Source: Myxococcota bacterium (lineage in GTDB: Bacteria; Myxococcota_A; Polyangia; JAAYKL01). From it: a stretch of 64,000 nt of DNA. Location of the stretch: assembly GCA_030065855.1 (NCBI GenBank), contig JASJCT010000008.1, positions 45,920 through 109,919 of the forward strand, in the 5' to 3' direction. The notes under the pieces were generated by a model. It had not been told where the DNA came from. It worked only from the letters and a program-made list of their open reading frames with translations, and searched no databases. Position 1 is the first letter of the stretch; the number at the start of each line of letters is the position of its first letter. The translations under genes and the position numbers were made by a program. Positions 37,013 to 45,087 of this stretch are shown piece by piece.

Positions 37013-37957
37013 ATGAGTGATTCCCAAAAGCACAAGCTCTCCGATAGGACCCTCCAAATTGATAGATCGACACTCGCCGAACAAATGCTCAATGTCAACG
37101 CTATCAAGAAAAAGGCGAGTTTTATTATTTTGGGGGGATTGGACATTGGCAGTGTCCGTCCCATCGATAAATCCAAAATGATCATTGGCAGGGATCCCAA
37201 ATGCGATCTCGTCCTCCGAGATGATGGTATCTCCCGTCATCATGCAGAGGTGACCCACATGGGATTGGGTAGCGTTGCGATTCGGGACCTCGACAGTACC
37301 AACGGAACCTTCATTGAGGGCAAACGGATTAAGGATGCTGTCCTTCGAGACGGAGAAAAGGTCTTGTTGGGCAGACGTACTATTCTCAAATTTGTGCTAC
37401 AAGATGAACTTGAACAATCTTACCAACAGCAGATGTACGAATCTTCGACGCGGGACGGTCTCACAGGTGCATATAATCGTAAATACTTCATCAAAAAAAC
37501 CCTGGCAGACCTGTCTTTTTCTCGGCGACACAACCTGCCGTTCACCTTATTGCTGCTAGATATCGACTTCTTTAAGAAGATAAATGATACGTATGGCCAT
37601 CGGACAGGTGATCAGGTGCTGGTTCGCGTTACTGAGACAATACATGGGATCATACGGGCCGAGGACAGCTTGGCCCGATACGGTGGAGAGGAGTTCGCGA
37701 TCGTGGCCCAGGGCACGGATATCAACGGGGGCAGTTCCCTGGCCGAGCGCATCCGCAGCGGTATTGAAAGCAAGGTTTTTAAGGCTGTTGACGGCAGCGA
37801 AGCATCGTTTCACATCACCGTAAGCATCGGGGTTGCTACGGTTTCGCCTGGCATCACATCCCAGCCCGAATCAGTGGTCTCAGCAGCAGACAGCAATCTA
37901 TACCAGGCAAAAAATACAGGTCGCAATAGAGTCGTATCATCTGAAGTGACGGGGTAA
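37013..37957 (+). CDS. FHA-GGDEF diguanylate cyclase
   Basis: 314 residues. An FHA phosphothreonine-binding domain at ~45-125 (IIGRDPKCDLVLRDDGISRH and LDSTNGTFIEGKRI) is followed by a GGDEF domain with DGLTGAYNRKYF, LLLDIDFFKKINDTYGH and the catalytic GGEEF at 224-228. An RxxD product-inhibition site (RAED, 215-218) lies five residues before it, so feedback by c-di-GMP is expected. The FHA part suggests recruitment by a Ser/Thr kinase; one is encoded at 53.0-54.6 kb in this window. Probably cytoplasmic. Confidence 0.95.
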   Translation: MSDSQKHKLSDRTLQIDRSTLAEQMLNVNAIKKKASFIILGGLDIGSVRPIDKSKMIIGRDPKCDLVLRDDGISRHHAEVTHMGLGSVAIRDLDSTNGTFIEGKRIKDAVLRDGEKVLLGRRTILKFVLQDELEQSYQQQMYESSTRDGLTGAYNRKYFIKKTLADLSFSRRHNLPFTLLLLDIDFFKKINDTYGHRTGDQVLVRVTETIHGIIRAEDSLARYGGEEFAIVAQGTDINGGSSLAERIRSGIESKVFKAVDGSEASFHITVSIGVATVSPGITSQPESVVSAADSNLYQAKNTGRNRVVSSEVTG

Positions 37958-37970
37958 TGCGGGTATCGCG

Positions 37971-38657
37971 CTAACGTAACAAGGCGCATACTGTTAGTAC
38001 ATGTGCCAGCTGGCCAGGTGTTTCGACACTCAGTTTTCTTCGGATGCTGGCGAACTGTTTTCCCAACTGGGATGCGCTTTTCCTACGTTGCTTGCTAAGT
38101 TCCCGCTGAGAAGGAAAATTGTCTCTGAAAAAATGGTCCATCAAGTCCAACTCATCGCTAGTAAGACCCGTTGACCTGAGAAATCCTGACTCGGTAAGGG
38201 GTCGAAACCACGTTATCGGCTGTTTTGAGCCGTTTTGATACCGGCCGAGTACGCGTCGTACCTCTTCGGGAAAATCGAGGTGCTCGGATTTCAAGAGGAA
38301 ATCGTCTGCACCGGACTGGAAGACCTCGTAGAGTCGCTTTTTCAAGGGCTCTTTTGCAAGAACCACAATAGGTCCGTTATAGCCTCTTGCGCGGATTTGA
38401 CTGACGAGCCCGATACCATCTGATCCGCCCTTTTCCTTAAGGTGAATGTCGCAAAGTACGAGATCAGGTGCTTTGAACTCAAGGCGGGCAAGCACAGCGC
38501 CAGCAGTTGGTAGCAATTCCACCTGCTGAATGCCCATGTTTTCGAGGAGCGTCACAGCGCAATCGCGCAGAAATCCCCCATCATCGACCAAGACTACGTT
38601 CCCGTCGATTTGTTTGCTGCGGGTGCCTGGCGATGGCCTCCTGGTCTCTGAAATCAT
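37971..38657 (-). CDS. response regulator with LuxR-like C-terminal domain
   Basis: 228 residues. Receiver at ~15-140: VVLVDDGGFLRDCAV, acceptor Asp in DLVLCDIHLKEKGGSDG and Lys in DDFLLKSEHL. The C-terminal 65 residues (LTSDELDLMDHFFRD ... VETPGQLAHVL) follow the spacing of a LuxR/FixJ helix-turn-helix but are divergent, with three extra Arg/Lys in the loop (KQRRKSASQLG). It is an orphan regulator convergent with the FHA-GGDEF gene (13 bp between stops). Two palindromes just upstream of its start suggest autoregulation. Confidence 0.82.
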   Translation of the reverse strand: MISETRRPSPGTRSKQIDGNVVLVDDGGFLRDCAVTLLENMGIQQVELLPTAGAVLARLEFKAPDLVLCDIHLKEKGGSDGIGLVSQIRARGYNGPIVVLAKEPLKKRLYEVFQSGADDFLLKSEHLDFPEEVRRVLGRYQNGSKQPITWFRPLTESGFLRSTGLTSDELDLMDHFFRDNFPSQRELSKQRRKSASQLGKQFASIRRKLSVETPGQLAHVLTVCALLR

Positions 38658-38736
38658 TACAATAATACTGTAATCAATTTGGCCATTTTCATTAGAAAAA
38701 GCAACACATATAAATTTGCATACAGTAATACTGTAT
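38657..38736 (-). promoter_or_regulatory. paired palindromic operators upstream of the response regulator
   Basis: Two copies of the same palindrome. TTACAATAATACTGTAA (38657-38673) has one mismatch between 8-bp arms and abuts the start codon. ATACAGTAATACTGTAT (38720-38736) has perfect 8-bp arms about a central A. Their centres are 63 bp apart, six helical turns, so proteins bound to them would lie on the same DNA face. The spacer is AT-rich and would hold the promoter. Likely bound by the encoded LuxR-like regulator, though that is inference. Confidence 0.6.
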
Positions 38737-38870
38737 TCTCCGCAAGCTATATCGACAAGGTAAAAAATACTTTTAACCGAGTTTTAACCGAGCCCCTATA
38801 GACAGCACCCAAAGAGATTGGTTTTTCTTCAATGGATGTTATCTTTGCTTTTAAAATCTCCCTTTTCCCT

Positions 38871-40472
38871 CTAGATTGTTCGGAGGAGATCGTGTTTCAG
38901 CATCCAGAGGACCGTGTACATGATCCTCCACGGCGGGACTTCAAAGGCGTCAAAGAGGTCTTTTAGTAGTTCTGGAATTCTCGTTTGTCGAATGATTTTG
39001 GCCACCTGCCTTCTATCGATGAGCCAGTCCATATTTGCGAGGCAGGGATACGTGCTTTCGGATGCAAATAGCCCTAGACCAAATTCAGTTGCCTGGATCC
39101 GATCTTCAAAAGATAGCGTTCGGGTTGTGTAATGAGAAAATGTATCGAAAAGTTGCATGGCCAAGGGGTCTGGTTGGGGCTTGGCTGCTGAGGCGGCGCG
39201 TTTCAGATTGGCCCAGATAGTCTCTAGCTGATCGATGATTGTTCGGTGGGCGTATTTGCGATCAAACTGCAACCGCGCCCCAGTACCGAGCTTTCTACGC
39301 AGAGAGTGATCGGAAAAAAATCGCTTTAATGCCCCGGCAAGTCCCCGGACGTCTATCGAAACAGACTGGGCCGCGATGCGGTGAAAGGTTCGCGCGTCCA
39401 TTATGGGCTGAAGTAGATCCAGTTCTTTAAAACGAAACCAGGTCGTTGGAATTTTAACGCCGACCTCATCGGTTACGATTTCCCGATATCCATCAAAATC
39501 AGATACGATGAGTGGTAACCCCGCGTTCATTGCCTCAATCACGGTCAGGCCGAATGTCTCCTGTGGATTGTCTGCGATAGAGACAAAAAAATCGGCAGCA
39601 TGGAATAGGGAGCGTTTCTTTTCATCGCTGGGATCTACGACGAATGAAACCTGATCGGCAATGTGGATGGCCCGGGTCCACAGCTTTACCATCTCGAAAT
39701 AACTTTTATCGTGGAGGGCCCCGCCGAGCACGAGTCGCCAGTTTTTGTCCAATGCTGCCACTTGCCCAAAGGCCTGGAGCAGGGGAAAGAGGTCCATCTT
39801 GTCGAAATCGGAAAATCTACCAAAGCAAAGGGCAATGACATCCCTGGTGCCAAAGCCAAGCTGCTCCCGAATATCTGATCGGTTTGGATTGTATTCCCTC
39901 TCGTCGATGCCGAGGGGAACGACTTCGAGGCTGATATTAGGGGGATCGGTGCCCAGATTTTCTGTCACGCGGGACGTGCACTGCTCAAGCACTTTTTTGC
40001 CGCACTGGGAGGAGGCAATCAATGCATCCATGGACGGTCCGCCCGCAGCAGCCATTTCCAAGTAGGATTTCATATGCTCTTGATAGCTCAGGGAATGGAC
40101 AAAGCTGGTGATGGGAATGTCGACACCCAGACTGTTTCTAAGGCGACGCAGGGCATTGAACATGGCGATATGATCGCTTTGATGGAAGGCGATGTAGTTG
40201 TGTTTTTTCATCATTTCCGGCAAATCCAGCCGGTCAAAGGCCATGATCCGATTTTCAAGGCCGTGTGCCTCGATAAACGGCTGGTGGGCTTCCAAAAAAG
40301 TGCGGATATGGGCAGAGTTGGAGAGGAAAAAGTGGTACTCGGAAAAATCTGCATATCTGAGGAGTGCCCGAAAAAAATAGTGATTGGCCATGTTTCGGCC
40401 CACCCTTGAAATACCTGATAAAGGGGGAAGGTAGTCGTCTAAGCTGCCCCAAATTCGTCTTTCACTCTCCAT
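38871..40472 (-). CDS. GT4-type glycosyltransferase (GT-B fold)
   Basis: 533-residue cytoplasmic glycosyltransferase. The N-terminal acceptor half (DYLPPLSGISRVGRNMANHYF) is followed by the donor half with the linker LCFGRFSDFDKMDLFPLLQA, NWRLVLGGALHDK, and the EX7E motif region PQETFGLTVIEAMNAGLPLIV, with the nucleotide-sugar binding Glu residues. About 110 further C-terminal residues are unusual for the family and end in a helical domain of unknown role. It is transcribed alone, with no nearby LPS or capsule genes, so the acceptor is unknown. Confidence 0.85.
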   Translation of the reverse strand: MESERRIWGSLDDYLPPLSGISRVGRNMANHYFFRALLRYADFSEYHFFLSNSAHIRTFLEAHQPFIEAHGLENRIMAFDRLDLPEMMKKHNYIAFHQSDHIAMFNALRRLRNSLGVDIPITSFVHSLSYQEHMKSYLEMAAAGGPSMDALIASSQCGKKVLEQCTSRVTENLGTDPPNISLEVVPLGIDEREYNPNRSDIREQLGFGTRDVIALCFGRFSDFDKMDLFPLLQAFGQVAALDKNWRLVLGGALHDKSYFEMVKLWTRAIHIADQVSFVVDPSDEKKRSLFHAADFFVSIADNPQETFGLTVIEAMNAGLPLIVSDFDGYREIVTDEVGVKIPTTWFRFKELDLLQPIMDARTFHRIAAQSVSIDVRGLAGALKRFFSDHSLRRKLGTGARLQFDRKYAHRTIIDQLETIWANLKRAASAAKPQPDPLAMQLFDTFSHYTTRTLSFEDRIQATEFGLGLFASESTYPCLANMDWLIDRRQVAKIIRQTRIPELLKDLFDAFEVPPWRIMYTVLWMLKHDLLRTI

Positions 40473-40515
40473 CTAGTATTTAAACGCACATTAAAAGAAA
40501 AAATTAAAGGTCGGG

Positions 40516-40556
40516 ATTTTATTTTTGGCAGGCTCTGATTCTATTTTTAACAGGCT
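40516..40556. repeat. two 19-bp direct repeats with 22-bp period
   Basis: ATTTTATTTTTGGCAGGCT at 40516 and ATTCTATTTTTAACAGGCT at 40538 match at 16 of 19 positions and start 22 bp apart, two helical turns. They lie 44 bp upstream of the glycosyltransferase start on the minus strand and about 150 bp before the transglutaminase gene on the plus strand. The layout resembles tandem sites for an OmpR/PhoB-type regulator, without a known consensus. Confidence 0.45.
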
Positions 40557-40704
40557 TGTTTTTTTATGGAGGTTTTTTAGGAATGAACCTCCATTCATAG
40601 CGCTGAAGGGCTCGCGCGAGCGAATCCAATGGTTACATTTATAATTGGGGCCTTTGAAAGAACCGGCCCTCAAAGGGGAGGTGAAAGGCGCATAGCCGGA
40701 TCAG

Positions 40705-41778
40705 ATGGATAAAAAACAGGGTCTGCTGATCTCTAAACCGGAAAAACTGAATAGACGGTGTTTCTTAAAGCGATCTCTTATCGCATCTGCAGGGGTCGTA
40801 CTGGCAGGACCAGCGCTCTTTACCGGATGCAGGTCGAATCGACCCATTGTTCGACGCCCGATAAGAACAAAGTACAACACCGTTGCCCACCAAATTCTCG
40901 ACATCGAACAAGAACATATTGAGAACATCCTTGCAGCGAAAAATTACCAAATTTTAGACAGCATCATCGACGCGGCATTTGATGTTTTTCAAGACATCGA
41001 CACGCAGGGCAAAACAACCAAAGACAATGCCCGCCTCGTGCTGCATCAGATTCACGCATTGCTCTTGGAGCTGGGGTTTGAATACGAAGAAAAACAGCTG
41101 ATCTGCTTTGGACTCAGAACAAAGCGCATCAACTGCGATGGATTTTCCGCGCTCTACCTGGCTGTAGGAGAGGCACTCGACCTACCCATCCAGATGGTTC
41201 GGGCACCCGTACACACCTTTGTAAGATGGCAGATGAGTGAAGATGACTATGTCAATTGGGAGACCACAAAAGGCGTGGAAAAAGACGACGCCTACTATAT
41301 TTTAAATCACGATATTGCTGAGGAATCCCTGGGTACAGGTGCGTTGAAAAGCCTGGACGTCCAGAAGAACAGGGATCAGATCCTGGCCAATGCCTATGTG
41401 AACAGCGGCGTGGAATGGCTAAAAAAATGCAACCAGGAGATGGCGATACTTCGGTTTAAACAGGCCATCAAGAGGGACCCGTCCTATGAAACCCCATATT
41501 ACAATCTCGGGCTCATCCACTTCAGGAACGGACAGTTGGAGGAGGCGATTGGGTGGTGTAAAAGGGCCCTGGAAAAGAACCCCAATCACTTGAGGTCCCA
41601 CGCTGTCCTAAAGACGATCTATAGTGAACTAAACAGGTTCGACCATTCTCAGAAACACTTTGCCAAGATCATGGCCTTGGATCCAGACTACTACCTGGCA
41701 GTATCTGAGAAAAGGAATCGGGCGAGAAAGAATACGTGTCGACGCCGACCGTTTTTGCTGTCACTGCTCGACGACTAA
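40705..41778 (+). CDS. Tat-exported lipoprotein with transglutaminase-like and TPR domains
   Basis: 357 residues. The N-terminus carries a twin-arginine signal (NRRCFLKRSLIASAGVVLAG) ending in a lipobox (LFTGC), so the protein should be exported folded and lipidated. Residues ~85-215 resemble a transglutaminase/SirB1-type core with Cys in INCDGFSALYLAVGEAL, His in APVHTFVRW and Asn/Asp in YVNWETT. The C-terminal third holds two or three TPRs (YETPYYNLGLIHFRNGQLEEA). A strong GGGGAGGTGA site lies 22 bases before ATG 40705, farther than usual, with a small GGC-GCATA-GCC hairpin between that might shorten the distance. The substrate is unknown. Confidence 0.8.
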   Translation: MDKKQGLLISKPEKLNRRCFLKRSLIASAGVVLAGPALFTGCRSNRPIVRRPIRTKYNTVAHQILDIEQEHIENILAAKNYQILDSIIDAAFDVFQDIDTQGKTTKDNARLVLHQIHALLLELGFEYEEKQLICFGLRTKRINCDGFSALYLAVGEALDLPIQMVRAPVHTFVRWQMSEDDYVNWETTKGVEKDDAYYILNHDIAEESLGTGALKSLDVQKNRDQILANAYVNSGVEWLKKCNQEMAILRFKQAIKRDPSYETPYYNLGLIHFRNGQLEEAIGWCKRALEKNPNHLRSHAVLKTIYSELNRFDHSQKHFAKIMALDPDYYLAVSEKRNRARKNTCRRRPFLLSLLDD

Positions 41779-41807
41779 GCATCGCTCATTAAACACAACG
41801 TCGCTAT

Positions 41808-42815
41808 TTACCAGCGGGCGTCGTGATCCTCTGCCACACCTGGGATGCCGGTGAGGGTCAGCTTCTCTCCAACCGGGGGCTGAATGGTACCTGAATAAAC
41901 GCCGATGGGCTGGGCATAACAACTCTTTACAATGCCTAAATTGATGGTCTCCTTTCGTGCACATTGGGGCCTAAACGCCAGGTCTACGGTGCCATCCAAA
42001 GTCGTAACGCGCCAGGGTGCGATCACATCTCTCTGATCCCGCTCAAATCGGGCGCGGTGAAGCGGGTATCTACGGCCGTCCACCCATAAGGCGTTTTCTT
42101 GATTTACAGGATCGTGGATCGGATCGACCAGGTTTAGCCCGACGCGCCTGCCGTCATTGGCCAGGCCTCCGAGCGATGCCCAACGCCACTCCCAGTGGTA
42201 ATCGTGGTATCCCACGGTATGATCGACAGCGGCAAAGGTGGCGGATTCAGGGAAATCAATGGTACGGCCGTTGATCACTGCCCGACCACTTGCCGGCATG
42301 CCAGCTGCTTTATGGGTATAGACCCATCGCCCCCCTGGGGTGGGTGTGACAATTTGGTGGGGCAAGGCAACAGTATGGGATTCATCAAAGACCGCCTCAA
42401 TTTCTAGTATGCCGTTGTCGGTTGGGGCATACACGTCCACTCGGCTTACATCACCACCTGAACGATAGGTCAGTTGGATGCGGGTCTTACCCTTTTCGTA
42501 TGTTGCCTCGCCGTCAGTAGAATGGTCGCTGATGCGAATATGTCGCCCCAGCAGGGTCATTGTGTGGAACTCGGCCATGAGGTTCTGATCCATGTCCACA
42601 CCGTAGGCAAAGGTGGATCCACTGTAACCCACATCGACCACTGCAACCCCTGTGACCAGGCTAGGGCTGAACAGGCCCACAAACCGCCATCGCTTTGCAC
42701 GCCAATTTTTTTTCCACCTTGGGAGTCCGGTATAGTCCCACATGTTGAGTGGGCCCACATCCCCCCCATAGACGCCAAAGTTCGGGCGCCCTTCTGCGTT
42801 GATTAGCTGTGCCAT
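41808..42815 (-). CDS. DUF2804 protein, last gene of the GRE operon
   Basis: 335 residues from ATG 42815, which has GGAGGGG upstream and starts 4 bp after the activator gene; the longer frame inside that gene is not real. The conserved DUF2804 core is visible: NMWDYTGLPRWKKNWRAKRW, FSPSLVTGVAVVDVGYSG, a VDHTVGYHDYHWEWRWASL segment rich in His and Trp, and PIHDPVNQENALWVDG. The family is likely a double beta-barrel (lipocalin/AttH-CrtC-like) that could bind or hydrate hydrophobic molecules. No signal peptide is evident. Function unknown; placement ties it to the GRE/iron-sulfur pathway. Confidence 0.82.
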   Translation of the reverse strand: MAQLINAEGRPNFGVYGGDVGPLNMWDYTGLPRWKKNWRAKRWRFVGLFSPSLVTGVAVVDVGYSGSTFAYGVDMDQNLMAEFHTMTLLGRHIRISDHSTDGEATYEKGKTRIQLTYRSGGDVSRVDVYAPTDNGILEIEAVFDESHTVALPHQIVTPTPGGRWVYTHKAAGMPASGRAVINGRTIDFPESATFAAVDHTVGYHDYHWEWRWASLGGLANDGRRVGLNLVDPIHDPVNQENALWVDGRRYPLHRARFERDQRDVIAPWRVTTLDGTVDLAFRPQCARKETINLGIVKSCYAQPIGVYSGTIQPPVGEKLTLTGIPGVAEDHDARW

Positions 42816-42819
42816 TGGC

Positions 42820-43608
42820 TTACCCCTCCAAAGTTTCGTCCATGGCAAAGAGCGCAGCGCCGATGGCGCCTGTAAATTGAGGGTTCGGGGGGAGTGCCAC
42901 TTGTTTGCCAGTGGCTTCGGACAAGAGTGCGACCGCGATGGGGTTGTGTGCCACCACACCACCAGTGGCCGCGACCTTGCCTTCCAGGGGATCCATTTCC
43001 AAAACGCGCTTGACCACAGACTGATATGCGCCCTTGGCAATATCGGGAGTCTTTGCGCCTTGCCGGACAAGGGCCAGGATCTCGGTAGCTGCAAATACAG
43101 TGCAAAACGAGCTTATTTCAACAGGTGCTGTACTTTTTAAAGCCAGGGTTCCCATCTCCTCTAGGGACAGGTTCATGCGCCGGGCTATCTCCTCTAGAAA
43201 TGCGCCCGTACCAGCGGCGCACTTGCGGTTCATCTTGAAATCCAGCCGGGTGCCATCTGCTGCGATGCAAATGACTTTATTATCCTGACCGCCGATGTCA
43301 ACCAGGGTGAGCGCCTCTTTGAAATAATCATAGGCACCCCGCGCGTGGCAGGCAATTTCGGTCTTGGTGGACCTGGCAAAGGCTGCGTTTTTTCTACCGT
43401 AGCCGGTTGCGACAACGCGGCGCACGTCTTTGATTGCCTTGCCGGCATTGCGCAGCGCTGCCTCAAACGCAGCTTGGCTCGCCCGCGCAAAGTCCATGCC
43501 GCTCTGGCAGATTGCCTCTGCCACCAATGCACCGTTCCCGTCGAGCAATACCGCCTTGGTGGCTGAAGCCCCTGCGTCCACACCGCCATAGAGCAGCGGT
43601 TCGGTCAT
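42820..43608 (-). CDS. 2-hydroxyacyl-CoA dehydratase activator-type ATPase (HgdC/BadF family)
   Basis: 262-residue ASKHA-fold ATPase that injects a low-potential electron into its iron-sulfur partner at the cost of ATP. Motifs: GVDAGASATKAVLL (phosphate 1), VATGYGRKNA, TLVDIGGQDNKVI, NRKCAAGTGAF, SSFCTVFAATE and GGVVAHNPI. Cys130 and Cys169 match in position and 39-residue spacing the two Cys that bridge the dimer [4Fe-4S] cluster in the Acidaminococcus activator. It lies 3 bp behind the HgdB-like gene, its evident partner. No electron donor (ferredoxin/flavodoxin) gene is in the operon. Confidence 0.93.
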   Translation of the reverse strand: MTEPLLYGGVDAGASATKAVLLDGNGALVAEAICQSGMDFARASQAAFEAALRNAGKAIKDVRRVVATGYGRKNAAFARSTKTEIACHARGAYDYFKEALTLVDIGGQDNKVICIAADGTRLDFKMNRKCAAGTGAFLEEIARRMNLSLEEMGTLALKSTAPVEISSFCTVFAATEILALVRQGAKTPDIAKGAYQSVVKRVLEMDPLEGKVAATGGVVAHNPIAVALLSEATGKQVALPPNPQFTGAIGAALFAMDETLEG

Positions 43609-43611
43609 GGT

Positions 43612-44859
43612 CTAGCGTCCTCCAAGTTGCTCGATAAAAGCCTCTAATTGGGTCACTGTCTGTTCTTCGCTGTAGAGGCGCAGGTCATTTAAATCGCCGT
43701 TAATGACCACGTGGGGGACACCCTTATCTTCTGTCACGCGTCGGTGCATGCCGTAGCGGCAATTGGAATTATTGGGGCAGGTCTTGGCATCGTGAAAAAT
43801 AATGCCATCCACGTCGTAGCATTCGATCATGCGGCCGATATAGTCTTCCTTGGCCCGATCGGAACGGACGATAAAGAGCTCGGTATACGCCCTGGCCATG
43901 GAGTCAAAGGGATTATCTGGATCAAAGGCGGCAAAGATCCAGGAGTTGCAGTAGGTCGAGGCAACCACGCAGGTCTGTTGATCGAGAAACAGGGTGGAGA
44001 GGTCGCGCAGCTTGCCCCACACGGGCATGCCCTCCCAGTATAAGCGAAACCGCTCGCCCTCGACCGCGCCCACACCATCTGTAATGCGCTGCTTGAGCTC
44101 GCTTAATAGATGCTCGTAGTAATCCACTGCCTCCTGTGTGCCCCGGGCTACCACGGCTGGGCCCATGTGTATGACAGCATCAAAAAATGTAAACGGCGAA
44201 GGTGTTGCCGCCGATGTTTTGAGGGTCTCCTCCCACAGCTCTGAGCAGCGCCGGGAGAGGCGAACCGCTTCTTTTAACTTATCGATGTCAAACTTCTCGC
44301 CGGAAACCGCCTCGAGTGTGGGGACGAGATTTTTAATTTGAGCGCTGATTGTTTTCACGTGCGTTTCGGTTACTTCGTCCACATTGCAAAAACTCTCAAC
44401 GCCGATGCAGGGCACGCCCAGCCGCCTCCCATACCACATGAACCAATCTTTGACATCGCGGCATTGGTTGGTGTTGTAGACGAGCACATCGGGTTTTGGA
44501 ACTTCGGTAATGCCATCGTATGCCTTGGATATGGGCGTCTCACCCTTTAAGAACGCGCCGACATCACTGGTCAGGTAAGAACAGATGTCCGGTGAGTACC
44601 CCGCTGCGTTGGCCTGTGAGATGTATCCCATGGCAGTGCGCGTTGCACCGAGCATGGCACCGTGGTTTTCTGGAAAGTAAACGAGGAAGCCCATGGCGCG
44701 GAGCAGCTCTGCCGGTCCCACGCTCGTACACCACGCAACTTTGGGAGCACCGCTCTTGGCAGCGGCATCGAGGTCGTAAAAATGATTCGCCATGACCTGC
44801 TTCATCATCCGGGTGGCAGCTATTTTTTTGAATCCCAACTTTTTTTTCTCATCAGCCAT
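43612..44859 (-). CDS. HgdB/BcrC-family iron-sulfur protein, single subunit (possible double-cubane cluster protein)
   Basis: 415 residues of the 2-hydroxyacyl-CoA dehydratase/benzoyl-CoA reductase fold. Candidate cluster Cys are C44 (AWCTSVGP), C93 (DICSYL), C133 (NQCRD) and C361/C367 (CPNNSNC). Dehydratases and class I reductases need two different subunits, but only one such gene is here beside one activator. That is the layout of double-cubane cluster proteins, homodimers served by a dedicated ATPase. A homodimeric dehydratase is the alternative. ATG 44859 lies 6 bp after the small Cys protein. The reaction is not known; ATP-dependent reduction or dehydration of the GRE product is inferred. 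Confidence 0.88.
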   Translation of the reverse strand: MADEKKKLGFKKIAATRMMKQVMANHFYDLDAAAKSGAPKVAWCTSVGPAELLRAMGFLVYFPENHGAMLGATRTAMGYISQANAAGYSPDICSYLTSDVGAFLKGETPISKAYDGITEVPKPDVLVYNTNQCRDVKDWFMWYGRRLGVPCIGVESFCNVDEVTETHVKTISAQIKNLVPTLEAVSGEKFDIDKLKEAVRLSRRCSELWEETLKTSAATPSPFTFFDAVIHMGPAVVARGTQEAVDYYEHLLSELKQRITDGVGAVEGERFRLYWEGMPVWGKLRDLSTLFLDQQTCVVASTYCNSWIFAAFDPDNPFDSMARAYTELFIVRSDRAKEDYIGRMIECYDVDGIIFHDAKTCPNNSNCRYGMHRRVTEDKGVPHVVINGDLNDLRLYSEEQTVTQLEAFIEQLGGR

Positions 44860-44865
44860 TGTTTC

Positions 44866-45087
44866 CTATTTCTCCTTTAATCTCGTGTAGACCACCTTGT
44901 ATCTGCTCGGATCCCGCGTCATACATTCTGCACAGCCAGGCACTTCATCTGGATTGAACGGCGCAAGAACGACTTCGAACCCCATTTCTTCGTACATCGA
45001 GACGATTTCAGACAGCCGGGGCTCATCGTAGACGGTACGCTTTTCAAAGCCCTTGTCGATTAACTCCCGCTCTCGTATCACATCCAT
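44866..45087 (-). CDS. small CxxC protein of the GRE operon
   Basis: 73 residues, acidic to neutral, no signal or membrane segment. The middle reads FEVVLAPFNPDEVPGCAECM, containing a CxxC pair that could bind iron, zinc or be redox active. ATG at 45087 sits directly behind GGGAG, and a GTG two codons later would have better spacing. An in-frame stop lies just upstream, so it cannot extend. It ends 6 bp before the HgdB-like gene and is probably an accessory to that enzyme. I do not recognise a named family. Confidence 0.7.
   Translation of the reverse strand: MDVIRERELIDKGFEKRTVYDEPRLSEIVSMYEEMGFEVVLAPFNPDEVPGCAECMTRDPSRYKVVYTRLKEK

Noticed and set aside
40491..40673. 60-codon minus-strand frame upstream of the glycosyltransferase
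   Set aside because: AT-rich, no ribosome site, and overlapping the direct repeats; unlikely to be coding.
43612..44859. Gene fragment of a two-subunit dehydratase
   Set aside because: The protein is complete from an N-terminal GPAELLRAMGF region to the C-terminal end, with normal spacing to both neighbours, so it is a full single subunit rather than a remnant.
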